From: Epiperipatus broadwayi
Lineage: Eukaryota > Onychophora > Udeonychophora > Euonychophora > Peripatidae
Length of the DNA: 64,000 nucleotides
Direction of reading: 5' to 3'
Assembly: GCA_028023455.1 (NCBI GenBank)
Contig: JAQFVV010006255.1
Location: 1,672,001-1,736,000 of the forward strand
Shown: positions 23,726 through 36,281 of the stretch, piece by piece
How positions within the stretch are numbered: the stretch's first letter is position 1
Layout of the letters: every line of letters starts with the position of its first letter
The notes under the pieces: generated by a model
What the model saw: only the letters and a program-made list of their open reading frames with translations
What the model was told of the DNA's origin: nothing
The model's database searches: none
Translations under genes and position numbers: made by a program

Positions 23726-25200
23726 AAGTAAGAGATGGTTATATATATATTGATATAGCAGATAGATTGGTTGCTGGTGATGAAGCTGAATCTGTTGTGA
23801 GGATCTTTTGATTATGAATATTTGTGCTTAAGCAATGAAAATAAAAATGACAGTGAATGCAAAAAATAATTGTACAATGATACTGTTGAAATAAAATGAT
23901 GTGATGTCTCTTGGAATATAAAATTGTAGACTTTGCATTGAGATTAAAAATTAAGAGAAATGAAAAGTTAATGATTTTTGTAGAGAAAGTACAGCAGAAA
24001 AATAATAAGCACATTGTTTAAAAATCACAAAAGATTTACAAGAAATCTCAAATTATAAGAAAGATTATGTATTAGTTTAGAACAACATCAAAAGTGTACA
24101 CACACATTCCACAGTCATATAGATTCAGATTAAAATATAGTTCTAAAAGCATAATGAGTTATAATAAAAACAATTTTTAGATAGAAAAATAAATAAAAAT
24201 TATACAGTAATATAAATTGAATAAAAGATTGGATATATTTAAGAATAATCTAAAGAAAACTATAGTACAGTATATGATAAATTAAAAAAGCTTTGATTTA
24301 ACAAGAAAAGTGTTAATAAAATGAAAGAAGGAATTCTAGAAAGGTATTTTTGAGTGGGAAAATGGTATCACAGAAGTATATTACAACTGAATCAAAGAAT
24401 GATGAATTATCTGTCAAGAGATTAGATATAATAAAAGATTTAAGTTATATAAATGATTTGCATGATAGGAATAAGGTTTTTATCTACATAAATAATAAAA
24501 AAGTGAGGTACATAAATATGAAACGTTATATGACAATAAAAGATGGGTTGATAATAGCAGTATCAAATAAAGTGATAAAATTTCATTTTAAATTGCAAAC
24601 AGGAAATTAGTGGCTGTATATTTTTTTTTGTTCAATGCAATAAAATATGAGAAATTTAACACAATTATTGACAGAGTGGTACCTGATTTATATTCCATTA
24701 AACAATTTACAAATTATCCTTAAGTAGTATTTTTCAGATATATGATTTGTTTTAATTATAATAGATGAAAACCATAAGGCCAGATTTATAAACTACTTTT
24801 GTGAATTATAGATTAAAAATACAGTGGTTGAAACTTCATGACCACATTCTGGACTGCTCACTAACATGTATGGCATTACTTTTATATCTGAGTTAATGAC
24901 TAAGAAACGGTCTTACTTCTCAGTTGCCTGATAATTTTTAACTGAAACAAGTTTTTTTTTTAAAAAAATAAGGATAACTATGTATTGAAGACAATGAATA
25001 TATGTGTGAATGATCTTCTTTAAAATATATTTCTAATTATGACAGCCAAAAGTAAATTATAGCTCTTATTTCCAAGAGTCAGAAAGTGATCAGCCAAAGC
25101 ATTAGTTGTTGAAATCTTTTGATTGCAAATTCAGACTAACATTCACTGATGATCTTATTTTGCTTTTAACAACTATATTTTAAAGTAAAAGAAGTTTATA
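23726..25200. other. AT-rich stretch, possibly the 5' part of the following retrotransposon
   Basis: A plus-strand ORF at 24350-24610 (86 codons, lysine- and aspartate-rich, with no known motif) lies upstream of the endonuclease remnant in the same orientation. It could be part of that element's 5' region, but I cannot show homology. Nothing else is seen. Confidence 0.35.
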
Positions 25201-25204
25201 TAAA

Positions 25205-25740
25205 TTGGAAGATTGTCTAATATTAAATGAGATATTGGATTTTGTGAAGTTAGAAGAAAAGATGAGAATTGATTTGAAAAACTGGTATATACTTTACTAT
25301 AAAGGGAGTGGGAGTTATTATGTAAAAATAACATTGTGGAGATTTATGGTATCAGACATGGCAAAATTAGTTATTCAATTTAATGAAAGATATCAAATGC
25401 AGATAATTCAAGTTTATGCCCCAATAAGTTATTGTAACGAAAAAGGAGAAAAATTTTATATGAATGTGTACATTCTTTTGATCAGACTAAACATTTTGAA
25501 ACTGTGATGGGAGATTTTAATGACAAAATTGGAAAATCATCAGATGAAAATACTGTGGATAAGTTTGGTTGAATGATAGAAATGAAGGAGGACATAAACT
25601 TGTGGAGTTTGCAGAAAAATAATTGTATATTATAAATTCTTTGATAAAAAATGTATGGTAATTGCAACACATAAAGGTACAGCAAAATTGAATTATATTT
25701 TGACTAATAGAAAATATAAGCATTATTAAAAGGTATATAG
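25205..25740 (+). pseudogene. APE-type endonuclease of an RTE-like non-LTR retrotransposon, interrupted
   Basis: The 100-codon frame 25205-25507 gives, in family order, an ILDFVKLEEK segment in place of the usual IVGLSEVRRK, then NWYILYYKGS, then MVSDMAKLVIQFNERYQMQI, then IIQVYAPISY. After a frameshift near 25490 the next frame gives FETVMGDFNDKIGKSSDENT, with the catalytic Asp and Asn of the MGDFN motif kept. It continues with HKLVEFAEK, INSF and finally DYILTNRKYK, the closing block with a DYI(L)T signature. The domain normally nicks target DNA to prime reverse transcription. Here it has at least three disruptions, and a cluster of foldback repeats begins straight after. It is a dead copy. 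Confidence 0.8.
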
Positions 25741-25810
25741 AAGAGAAGGCTTTGATAGAATGAATTAGATTTTGTTAATAATTTGCTTAGATCTCTTGTC
25801 TAATATTTAT

Positions 25811-26220
25811 TTAAATATAGAGGATTTGAACTCAGACTTTCAAGCAACCTTCAACTATTCATACTACCGATACACATGACCACACACATGTAGAAAAAAT
25901 AAATAATCACCAATATATGTATTTCATACTGAATGAGTAGAGCTGGTCTAGATTATCATCTCCCACACACATATATAATCAGTGCTCAGTTTATATTATG
26001 ATAGCAAATCTTTATACTTTAATGGACAGGCTTCAATCTACTCCAACTCTTCAGCCATCCATACCATTGAAAATCTGATGATGGAATGTCCAAATTCCAT
26101 GCTGATGCCAATATTGTTATGCCCATGTTGACCTCGAGTCACTCTGACTCCTCATAAATAGGACAGTATCCATTTAAATACATAGAAGAAGGATGGGCAG
26201 AATGCTAATGTGAAAGATTT
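25811..26220. repeat. foldback-family unit, forward orientation
   Basis: This is the first of the recurrent units. It starts with GGATTTGAACTCAGACTTTC and runs through CCACACACATGTAGAAAA, AATAATCACCAATATATGTA, CAGTGCTCAGTTTATATTA, AATGGACAGGCTTCAATCTA, CATTGAAAATCTGATGATGG and CCCATGTTGACCTCGAGTCA, and ends near GAAGGATGGGCAGAATG. The complement of its first bases, GTCTGAGTTCAAATCC, resembles the B box of a polymerase III promoter. It has no ORF. Related copies lie at 26214, 41555, 48160, 53557, 55752, 57371, 58110 and 60651. Confidence 0.8.
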
Positions 26221-26975
26221 GAAATACAAGCACTCATATCTAGAAACATAATTGTAAATATAGGGGATTTGAACTCAGACTTTCAAGAAAATTTCAACTA
26301 TTCACACAATTTCATACTACCAATACACATGTAGAAAATAGAAATAATCACCTATATGTGTATTTCATGCTGAACCAGCACTCATTAGTTGGTCCAGATT
26401 ATCATCTCCCACACATATATATAGTAAGTGCTCAGTTTATATTAAGATAGCAAATCTTTATACTTTAATGGACAGGCTTCAATTTACTCCAACTCTTCAG
26501 CCATCCATACCAGTGAAAATCTGATGATAGACTGTCCATCCTTCTATGTATTTAAATGGATATTGTCCTATACATGAGGGGTCAGAGTGACTTGAGGTCA
26601 ACATTGGCATAACAACAATATTGGCATCATCATGGAATTTGGACATTCTATCATCAGATTTTCAATGGTATAGATCGCTGAAGAGTTGGAATAGATTGAA
26701 GCTTGTCTATTAAAATATAAAGATTTTCTATCTTAATATAAATTGAACACTGATTATATAGGGGAGATGATAATCTGGACCAACTGATGAATGCTGGTTC
26801 AGCACGAAATATGTATATTGGTGATTATCTTTTCTACGTGTGTGTGGTCATGTGTATCGCTAGTATGAGATAGTGTGGATAGTTGAAGGTTGCTTGAAAG
26901 TCTGGGTTCAAATCCCCTATATTTACAATTATGTTCCAGGTATAAGAATGCCTGTATTTCAAATCTTAAATGATT
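26214..26975. repeat. foldback element of about 760 bp (two units head to head)
   Basis: Left arm: 26214 to about 26530. Right arm: about 26535-26975 as its reverse complement. Both arms end outward with TTGTAAATATAGGGGATTTG or its complement, then a GTATTTCAAATCTT tail. The inverted arm includes about 150 bp not present on the left, so the palindrome is asymmetric near the centre. The GGGTTCAAATCCCC at 26906-26925 is the best B-box-like match in the window. Confidence 0.8.
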
Positions 26976-27720
26976 TTAATGAATATAGTTTTGATAACAG
27001 TGGAATTAGTGTTGGAAGTAGAAAAGTTCACACCATCTGTTTTGAGAATGAGATTAATAAATTGTTAATTATTACTGATAGAATTTGCAAAGAAAATCAA
27101 TAAAAAAAATTTAAGTCTAAAACATTATAAGAGAAAGTGATGAAGATTAGGCAGAAAGTTTTAAAACTGTTAACGGCTTTTAAATGTTTAATTTGGAAGT
27201 CTAATTATAGAAATAATGAGAATTGTAACAACACAAACCTTTAAGAAATACAAAAAAGAAAAGTTATATTGGGATCTATAATAAATAAAATTAAAAGCGT
27301 GTGAAGCACTTGAAAGAGAAGCTATAAAGAGTGCAAAAATATTAAACGCTATTGAGATATGTTGAAGTTTGTATTAAGGAACGGAGATATTTTACTTTAT
27401 ATGTAGAAGAGATTTCTACTATTAGGGAGAAAAAAGATACGCGAAAAGTTTAGAGATTTTGAGTTTTGTTGAAAAATTGAAAGAACAGAGTTTGAACTTT
27501 TGAAGAAGTTATAAAGTGAACGAGAAACTGGATTGAATATATATTATAAAAAATTAAATTTCGAAGTATATGCTGAATGTGCAGAAAGTAAAAAAAAAAA
27601 AGAAGTATGAGGGAAGGGAAGTAGAAAAGTTAAAAAAATAAGTTAGAAATTACGTCAGAAAAGCTTAAAGAAAGAGGTATGAGTAGGACCAGACTTTTTT
27701 TTTGGCAGATAATTAATGCT
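26976..27720 (+). other. purine-rich stretch, possible continuation of the retrotransposon
   Basis: The plus strand is rich in AGAAA/GAAGAA codons. It includes a 76-codon ORF across the junction (26873-27103) and phrases such as MKIRQKVLKL. The position, beyond an interruption of the endonuclease, suggests the lysine-rich linker between endonuclease and reverse transcriptase, but no motif proves it. Confidence 0.3.
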
Positions 27721-28900
27721 AGTTCAACTCATTGTTTATTAACAAATAAATAAGACGGGTAATATTTATAAAGATGCATCCAAAAGCTTAGAAATGTATA
27801 TAAATATGCAGACGCATTTTATCTAAAAGAAAAAAAAGATTAGATTTATTTATCACTTTCCCATCTTCCGCTCCTTTTTTAATATACTGCTATTTTATTT
27901 TTTATATATCTACGCAATCTCAGTTTTGCAAATATTTTCTAGAACATTTAAAATAATAAAGAAAATAAAAGATTGCGTTTTTATTATTCTCTTTTCCATT
28001 TTTTTTTTTTTTATTATTTAATCCTCAACTTTGTTTTTGCAATTGTCAATAATTGGATTAGTTTTGATTTTTTAACGTCTAATGTGTAAGAATAGACAAA
28101 TTTACTCCGAGGGAATCATAAATGTAGTTTTAAGTTTAATTTCAGCTATAACTTTTTTTTTTTATTTAGTAATATGCTTTACTCATAAAGTGACATAAAA
28201 TTGTGTTACAATTTCACTTTTGAAGTTTTGACAACGCATGAAAAATGATGAGCGGGGGATAATAAGACTTCACTGATCTGAGTGATGCAAATAACACCAC
28301 CACTATCATTAAAAAGAAATAAGTCTATAAACAAAAAAGAAAGAAAGAAAGGCCATGCACCCTTAGAAAAAGCATATTTCACAACTATATTTTGATTGCT
28401 TGGAGCAGAGTGTCATAGTATGGATGAACCGTATGCAACCACTAAAAGCATTCATATTTCAAATCATAGTGAAGTAAGTCAAGTACCTACCTAAAATTAA
28501 GACCACTTCCAAAAAATTAATTTAGGTGGCACATTAGTCACTATAAAAGTTGCTGCTGATACTGTTGTCAAACATCAGGGGTTATTATTCGCTAGCCCCC
28601 TAGTTCTTTAAATCAGTATAGCTTTCTATAGAATTAAAATAGATTGCTTCCATTTCCATCCGCCTTATCAATAAAATAGCACATTTATGCATAGTTTCAC
28701 TTTAATCCAAAAATACAAGTAAATGAATTGATTTTTTTTATTGATTTATGTTACTTTAATAATAATAGTATAAACTATTTACCGAAAAGAAAAATATTAT
28801 AAAAATAAGACATATATTGTTAAGTATATATGTTTGAATGTAAGAGTGAAATATTGGGAAATCTCCAGTTACCAAAGGCACATAGGTACGACATATGTTG
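27721..28900. other. AT-rich stretch, nothing firmly recognised
   Basis: A short CAGGGGTTATTATTCGCTAG phrase at 28577 resembles a hAT terminus, but no partner end or duplication was found. No ORF is supported. Confidence 0.35.
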
Positions 28901-28919
28901 TGTTGATATCTAGTCATCA

Positions 28920-29985
28920 TTTTCAACCATTATCGATCCACTAACAGGAAGGGGGTCTTTCCAAGTTCAATCCATCTTTTCTCATCTCTAGCTCTCTTCT
29001 CCATATCACACCAGCACACTTTTTTATTTCATCCATCCATCCATCTCAAATGTGATCTCTTACTAGGTCTTACAATCTCTTGGAATCCAGTTTAAGATTT
29101 CAACTGTCCATCTATTATCTCTTTTAGCAATATGTCAACTCCACTTCAGACTCTTCATTTTTTCAGTGATGTCAGTAACACCTGTTATTCTCTCATTCTT
29201 GTATTTAGTTTTTGATATCTTCCTCTTAACATACATCTCTCCATACTTCATTAAGTGAACTGAAGTCTTTGCATTACTCTTTCATTAAGTGTCCAAGACT
29301 CAGATTTATAAATAAGAACTGGTAAAACACTTTTATTAAAAACCTTCCTTTTCAACATAGATATATTTCCTTTTAATATTAAGTTATTTTTACCAAAAGC
29401 ACTCCAAACAAGTTTAATTCTATAATTAATTTCATCCATTACATTTCCATCTGTAGTAATAATCTGAACAACATATTTGTAGTTATTAACGTTTTCCAAT
29501 TCAACATTGTCAATCTTTATTTTATTCCTTTGAGAAAAATTTATTGAATATTACTTTAGACTTTTTAACATTTACCTTTAATCCTATTTTCTTATTGTCA
29601 TCTGATTACTTGTGCAACATTTCCTGGAGCTCTAAATCATTATTTGCAAAACAACTACATCATCTGCTAAATCTAAACGACTTAAATAATCTCTATTTAC
29701 TTTTAATTCCCTTAGCATATTTTAATTTACAAATACTTTTTGTAAAACTGCTGTAAAAACTTTTGGAGATATGGAGTCATCCTGTCATACACTCTTCTTA
29801 ATATTAATCTTTTTAGTATTATTCTGTAATCTAATTGTTGTTGTTGCATTTTTATAAATATTCTTCAGAATATGACAATATCTTGGGTCTTTACCATGAT
29901 GATCCAATGATTCATTCACTGAAGAAATGATTATAGGATCAAATGTGTTTTCATAACCTACAAATCCAAAGCATAATGGCAATTC
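28920..29985 (-). pseudogene. RTE-like retrotransposon, C-terminal reverse transcriptase part
   Basis: Read on the minus strand, the fragment near 29690-29620 gives LADDVVV, the catalytic Asp pair of the RT palm, then after a frameshift FANNDLELQEMLHK. The 82-codon frame 29499-29251 gives YKYVVQIITTDGNVMDEINY, then LVWSAFGKNN, then LKRKVFNKSVLPVLIYKSES, then WTLNERVMQRLQF. This is the conserved thumb/C-terminal block of APE/RT elements. Further 3', frames with stops give RWMDEIKK-like and GLNLERP-like remnants of the closing RPRGRP/W...LGEA region, ending near 28950. At 29980-29785 an N-terminal piece (GFVGYENTFD) fits the RT region before the palm. Multiple frameshifts make it non-functional. 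Copies of the same family are at 1.1-2.6, 60.1-60.6 and 62.4-63.0 kb. Confidence 0.8.
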
Positions 29986-30149
29986 ATATTCATTGGTCCT
30001 TTCTATACTTCTCTCAATACTATACTAAAACCACTTTTAAATTTTGTATAGAACTGATAAAAGACTGATATAAGAGAATTTAGGTATAAAAATAAGATGA
30101 CTGCTCTTTTCAAAGTCTCACCCCACAATAAATTTTAAAAGTTTTATAA

Positions 30150-31217
30150 AAATCATCTTATTTAAAAATTTCTGCCTGGTCAAAGAAAGGAGATACATAT
30201 TGGTTCTTATGATAGTATTCATAATAAGAATTAAATACTAAGCATTATTGATATAATTTAAAGTTAAGAATAAAGTTTAAATGATCCATGAACTTAAAAT
30301 ATATATAATCGTAATTTAAAAAATGTTGGAATGTTTATTTATTTTTATTGATATTATTATTTATTCATCTTCTTGTTTTAATTTAACAGTTTCATCTTTT
30401 ACCATTTGGTCTTTTATTTTAATCTATTCTTGTTCCATTTCTATTTTTCCAATGGCTTTAATTCACATCTTTAATATTTTGATTTATCTGACTATCCATC
30501 TTTAGGACCATTTGTCTCATCTTTTTTTTTTTTTTTTTGCCCTTCTTCTAGATTTTGTTCTAATTTTTTGATCAAAATGTTGGTATCATTAATTTTATGT
30601 GTTTGTATCCATTTTCTATCATCTGAGCCATATGTTTACATGAATTTTGTACCCATTGATTCATTTGCTTTTGCTCAGATCATCTCTTTTTGTTCCCAAG
30701 TTTCTTTTCAATATTTTGGTCTATTTTCTCACTCTGACTTTTTTAACTTTCTATATTGTTTTCTAATTGATTTGGTTTGTTCATCATTTGTTCTGATTGC
30801 TTATACTTTTCTGCATTTTCTGAGTCATATGTTTATATAAATTTTTTAGCTTTTGATTTATTTGTTCAAACTTCAAGTTCATTTGATCATAATAATTATA
30901 CAATTTGCTCATCATTTGCATCATTTCTGCTTCCGCAAATGATGCAGCTTTCTCTTTAGATGTTTTACATTTTCACTACGTAATTTCTTTTACCTGATTT
31001 GAAGATTTTCTTTTCTTTGCGATAAACTCATTATTATCAATATATTTATAACTGGATTCATCACCGACTGCATTATATCATTTCCTGGATCATTTTGAAA
31101 CCTGACAAGTACTCGATACCATTTTTTCTTCACAATTTCAACCTTGTTTACATTTTTTGTTTTTATAATATAATTACAATACATAGAAAAAAATGATTGT
31201 CTGGACAACCATGCCAT
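30150..31217 (-). pseudogene. decayed ORF with glutamine/asparagine-rich coiled-coil-like repeats
   Basis: On the minus strand, upstream of the RT fragment, a 75-codon frame opens at 31217 (start MAWLSRQSFF, containing KKWYRVLVRFQNDPGND). It is followed, in shifting frames, by heptad-like runs of the QMMxKLxNxxDQMNxKFEQ type down to about 30300. The composition and spacing look like a coiled coil. It could be the first ORF of the same non-LTR element or the capsid-like ORF of another, or unrelated. No family was recognised. The three plus-strand ORFs in 30323-30959 are its shadows. Confidence 0.35.
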
Positions 31218-31229
31218 TTATCTTACTCA

Positions 31230-33240
31230 GACAAATAGGTGATTATAATATTAATTTGATCTAAGTCCTGCCATGAATGGCCAAATATTTACAAATAAAA
31301 TATTTCTTTCCAATGAAATGAACATAAAATTATACAGAAGTATAATTTTATATATGGGTAGATATACAGACTAGACAATATTACATACAAAGAAGTTAAC
31401 ACACTAAATAAATCAATAACAAAACAATAATTTCTTACAAAATATTATAATTATCAGACCGGTATAATTTTTTTTTTTTCAATAAAACCATTTTTTCCAT
31501 CTTTCCCCCCCCCTCTTTTCTTTCTTTTTTAGTTCATATGCATTGGTGGAAAACAATAGTTATTTATAAAGTGCCCAAGGTTTATTTGGATTAATTTTAA
31601 AACCTTAATATTTCAATTATATCTTACAATACAACTTTTTATGAATGAGCATATTTGCCACAGAGTAAATCCCTAGTTTTTAATACATACCAAATATAAT
31701 TATATGCATAGCTGACCTTCATAAATATAGTTACACACATATATCTAATATCAGATAATTTTAACCAATACATCTTTCTTATCAAGATAGCTCAAAGGAG
31801 TGGTCAGTTTAGATCCAAATCCTCATTTAATAAACTAATTATGTGAGGTGGTTCTTTGAATGTGGCCCAACTTACTGTTAATGCTCCCTAATTAACTAAA
31901 ATAGTCCTTTGGATCTGACCCCAAATATGCAGTACAATACCATAAATCTATCATATGGATATAGTGAAATACTAAATCATTTAACAGTGATCTAACAATT
32001 GCATTTACATAATAAGTTCAACATAGATAAAATCTAATAGCAATTAATACAAAGGTGTATATATATATATATGTACAAATGAACTCGATCAAATTTCAAA
32101 ATAAACCTTTAACTTAAAATACCACTAATTATATTACATCTTTTTTTTCATTTGGATGCCTTAACTCTTTTACAATTTTGCACATTTGTTTTAAATGAAT
32201 TATTCATCTGACAATTTCATTTTAAAAAGAACTCTTTAAAAAAAATACTAACAAATTATAATATATATATAGTAAATACACAAAATGATTTTCTTTTTTA
32301 TATATACAAATCTTTTTTTAAAATTTCAGTTGCTTTAAAACTCAATCAACTTTTTTATATTTTAAAAAATTTCACTTCCTGATTTAACTAATCAATAATA
32401 TAAAGTACAATATGTTAAAATTAAATATATAATAGTTAATATGTTAGAATAACAGTCTAAACAGTTTTTTAACTTACAAAACAAAAATTCTACAGCCAGA
32501 CTACAATTTCTCCCACAGTGGTAAATACTAATTGATTTCATTTGCAAGAACATAATATCCTATAGCAATCTCATGTGATTGAAATTTGAAGTTCAAGCAT
32601 TGATTTTTCATTTAAATTAGAGATTTGTTCAAAAAGTAGCACAGTCAATTTCAGAGATCCAGGGTAGGTTTCAGCAGTCAATAGTTTTTCCTTTTTTCTA
32701 CTCAGTGATCATAATGAATGTTCAATATAGCTTCAATAAAGTGTGAATACTGATTCCAAATTTAAGAAAAATTGACTTTACATAAGCTTTACTTCTTGTT
32801 TTTGAACACCTCAATCTTGTTTCTTATAGGCTTTGATAATTTCATTTTGATACCTTTAATATATTTTGACACCCTTATAACCAGATTTTATTTTAATAGT
32901 AAGAATTTCAAAAACATTTTCATTATTTAATTGATTAAACTTGCAAAACACTATAATTATTGAATTGCCTGAATTTTTCCCTTGGTTTTGAATCTCATAT
33001 CAAAATATGTTTTTTTTAATTTTATTTACGTATTTGAAAGTTATTTTGCAAAACATTCCATACATTCTTTGATAACAGAAAGTTTTAACATTATATAATT
33101 TACAAGTTTCTCTTAAAGGTCAATATTTTTAACAAACCTATTACATTATTTAATATTATTTTAATATGACATTTAATAATTTATCTACTTTATTTTAAAC
33201 TATTTATTCTATTTTTCTGAATATTATATTTATTAGCATT
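31230..33240. other. AT-rich stretch, nothing recognised
   Basis: Contains a C10 run near 31506 and a (TA)n tract near 32058. No supported ORF or repeat edge. Confidence 0.4.
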
Positions 33241-33258
33241 CCTCCTACCTGTTCATAA

Positions 33259-33309
33259 CCATGTGGAAGACCACATGGCTAACACTGAAATGAATGACTA
33301 TTCATTTCA
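33259..33309. repeat. two adjacent perfect hairpins
   Basis: CCATGTGG-AAGA-CCACATGG at 33259-33278 is followed 7 nt later by TGAAATGAAT-GACT-ATTCATTTCA at 33286-33309. Both have 4-nt loops and no mismatch. The region is slightly richer in GC than its flanks. Confidence 0.85.
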
Positions 33310-35975
33310 ATATATAAATGCAATAAAAAAATAAAGCTTTTTTAAGGATATAATTTAAAAATTATAATAAAATTGAAGTTGTTTTTTATATGAACAAAAA
33401 ATGTGAATTATAATTTACCTAGATATAAAGAAATAATAGTACTATTGCTAGGTAAGTCTAGATAACCAAGATGGAGGTCAGTTAAATTGAAACATCATGA
33501 GGATGATTAGCATTTTTCCAATGGCATACATTGATTGACTATAAAAAAATAAGTGTTTAACAATATTATTAATTTCAAATACATATGATCATTTCATTAT
33601 AAAAATATTAATCATAGATATCTGCTTAGATATGTAAATATATGTAGGTGCATGTATATAATAGAAAGGTGTATTTTTTATGCCATGTTTTAATTTAAAA
33701 AGTTATACTAAAATTGAATTTGTTTTTATTTGAAATCAGAAATGACTTTGAATGGTAGTTTACAGCATTAATTTTTTAAAATAAATTATTTTAGAATATA
33801 GTAGTAATCCATATTTTTTTATTTCTATTTTCAAAAGTTTACTCATTTTTTTTCTCTTGTATAGGACTATCTCAATATCAAAATATTAGATGACTTTAAT
33901 ATAAAAATATGTGCAGATGGTTCAGTAGAAAACTTGTTTTTTTTTAGAGCAAAAGTTCCCGATTCAATTTCTGATTGCAGATAATGAAAAAAAAAAAGAA
34001 TGAGGGAAGAAATTTTACACCTTCATTGATTATTGAAAAATGCTAATAAAACGATGAGATTTTGAATCTCTCATAGTTGATCAAAAGCTAGAACATGTCA
34101 GAATATTGACCTTGTGTGCCTGACTTTTATTTTACATTTTCACTGGTTAATGTTATTTATATTTTTCTCCAAGGATTGCAACTCTTCATTTCAAATGCTT
34201 AAAATCATATATGCAGAAGTAATTACTATCTAGTATGCAATAGAATAATCTTAATAATTATTAAAATTGTAAAATATGCTCATAGAGGTTATTAAAATTG
34301 CATTATATACTTAATATCTAGGAAAGAAAGTAAAATTTGTTTTTATATTCAAGCATTTATAAAGATTTAGAATGTTTTTTCTAACCTATAAAAATAGGAA
34401 TTTAAAAAATCAGTGAACGAATATCCCCCCCCAGACATTAAAACACCAAGATATAATGGCCAACTTTGAATATGTTTTGAACATGTTTAAGGGTAATTAC
34501 AGAATGAAATAATGAATTTTTTTTTTTTTTAAAAAAAAGCAATTCAGTTTATTAAAAATCAAAATGCAAGGATTTATTATTGCTCATGTCTGTCTGTATT
34601 ACCCATAAATTTATATTAATGAATTAATAGTCGATATTTTTATATTATCACTGCATATGTCATAGCCAGAAGCATTATTTGTCTTTCGTTCCCTCATTGA
34701 TCTGTAGTAAATAATAACGATCTCTTTATAATCAATTATTCAATATTTGAGTAGTCAATGGATGATTATTGATCTGGTAAAATGCACTAGCATTTAGAAT
34801 CAATTGTTTAGCCAATGCTGCCATGGTTGGCTCTAAAGTGGAATAAAAATAAAGAGCTACTCAATATAAATGTATGTATATACACGTATATATTGTCCTC
34901 TTTTTAGTGACAAATTGAAGAGCTCGGGTGATTGGACGCTATGATGAAACTATAACAATTATTATTGTTGGTAATTAGCTACGTAGTTAGCTCTGGATAT
35001 AATTTATTTAATTAGATATGTTTTTAACTAATAATTCATTGTAGGAGGAAACATATCTGACAAATATTACATCGATATTTTATTTAAACTGAATCAGCAT
35101 GCAATCTTAGATTTTATAGAAAACAAAAACAATTTCTATTTATTAATCAAAGTTTAACTAACTCATACAATATATCCACGTACTGTATATTTTCACATGT
35201 TCACTGAGAGATATATCTTCACATTTTTACACGCACACATCTATCTATTGGTATACAATTAATGATTCACACTTGGTGTGTGGCAGTCTACTTTTAAGTT
35301 TAATTACGGATAATTTACACAGTTAAATAAACCGTGGATAGAATCTTCTACTTCACACGTTGGTCAGAATTGAACTTGACATTTAGTTTAATTTCTTGTT
35401 TCTCAAAATCACTTTTTTGCAGGGTCACTGCAATGTAAATGATGAGATGTCATAGTTGATATTTGTCCCCTAGGAAATATGAACCATTTTCTAGCTTTAG
35501 CCCCTGTGCAGGCTTTCATTTCACTAAAATCAACCTCATATTTTAGAACTGATGAGTTTCTTTCTTTTCTTTTTTTTTTTTTAATCGGTAGCTAAATGTT
35601 TGTGATAATGGCTGAGTGCTTGTGAAAGAATTGAATGACATATTCATCCATCATAAAAAAAATAACTTAATTAAGAAAACATAACACTTTGGAAGATTTC
35701 ATTCTTATAATAAGAATAATGCTTTTATATAAACTAAAAGCGAAATTGTGATATTTGGTAGACAAGTATTTTCTATTTTAAATTTTGTCAGCTCTACATT
35801 AAAAAAAATATGTGAAACTTTAATTATACATGCCTTTAAATATATATGAGACTCAAATTATAAATAATTATTAAATAACTGAATATTGTTTTTTTCGATT
35901 GTTCTTTAGTTTTTTATATAGAGTTATAATCGAAATGTTTTGCCGGGGTGATGATCTTGTGATACTTGAGCAACA
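33310..35975. other. AT-rich stretch, nothing recognised
   Basis: Homopolymer-rich DNA with a C9 run near 34425. No ORF or repeat boundary is supported. Confidence 0.4.
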
Positions 35976-35992
35976 AACGAAAGATAAGATTT

Positions 35993-36097
35993 TTTTTTCT
36001 CTCATGTGTCATAGCATCAGCCGGGAAGCGAACCCGCAACCCGGGACAACTGCCTGTAAAGCAGCTATCGCTGATGTCTCGACCACCAATGCTTGAC
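35993..36097 (-). mobile_element. 105-bp tRNA-derived SINE, copy 1, with 17-bp target-site duplication
   Basis: On the minus strand it starts GTCAAGCATTGGTGGTCGAG and ends with a poly(A) tail (the T run at 35990-35999). The tRNA-like part has a 7-bp acceptor-like pairing (GCATTGG with CTGATGC, allowing G-T), an A box in TGGTCGAGACATCAGCG, an anticodon-like arm CTGC-TTTACAG-GCAG, a long variable region, and a B box in GGGTTCGCTTCCC. AACGAAAGATAAGATTT occurs exactly on both sides (35976-35992 and 36098-36114). That is the mark of LINE-driven insertion, so this is a retroposed copy and not a working tRNA gene. Confidence 0.88.
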
Positions 36098-36176
36098 AAC
36101 GAAAGATAAGATTTAATACGGGAAATTTCAGCTATCGAATAATTCACACTATTATTGCACTAAAATGTACAGAGCA

Positions 36177-36281
36177 GTCAAGCATTGGTGGTCGAGAGGT
36201 CAGCACAGCAGCCCTACAAGCAGTTGTCCCGGGTTAGCGGGTTCGCTTCCCGGCTGATGCTATGACACATGAAAAGAAAAA
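36177..36281 (+). mobile_element. 105-bp tRNA-derived SINE, copy 2, with 15-bp target-site duplication
   Basis: Same family as 35993-36097, opposite orientation, 79 bp away, same length. It begins GTCAAGCATTGGTGGTCGAG and ends CTATGACACATGAAAAG followed by A9. AAAATGTACAGAGCA is present exactly at 36162-36176 and 36282-36296. The distinct duplications show two separate insertions, not an inverted duplication. The long tRNA-like arm GTCCCGGGTTAGCGGGTTCG appears to contain a small internal duplication. Confidence 0.88.

Noticed and set aside
30323-30959. Three plus-strand hydrophobic ORFs resembling membrane proteins
   Set aside because: They are the complement of lysine/glutamine-rich minus-strand frames; T-rich DNA always gives hydrophobic codons.
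35899-36147. ORFs on both strands around 36 kb
   Set aside because: Both are by-products of the SINE insertion and its target duplication.
35993-36281. Two functional tRNA genes
   Set aside because: Poly(A) tails, target-site duplications, imperfect anticodon arms and an over-long variable region mark them as SINEs.
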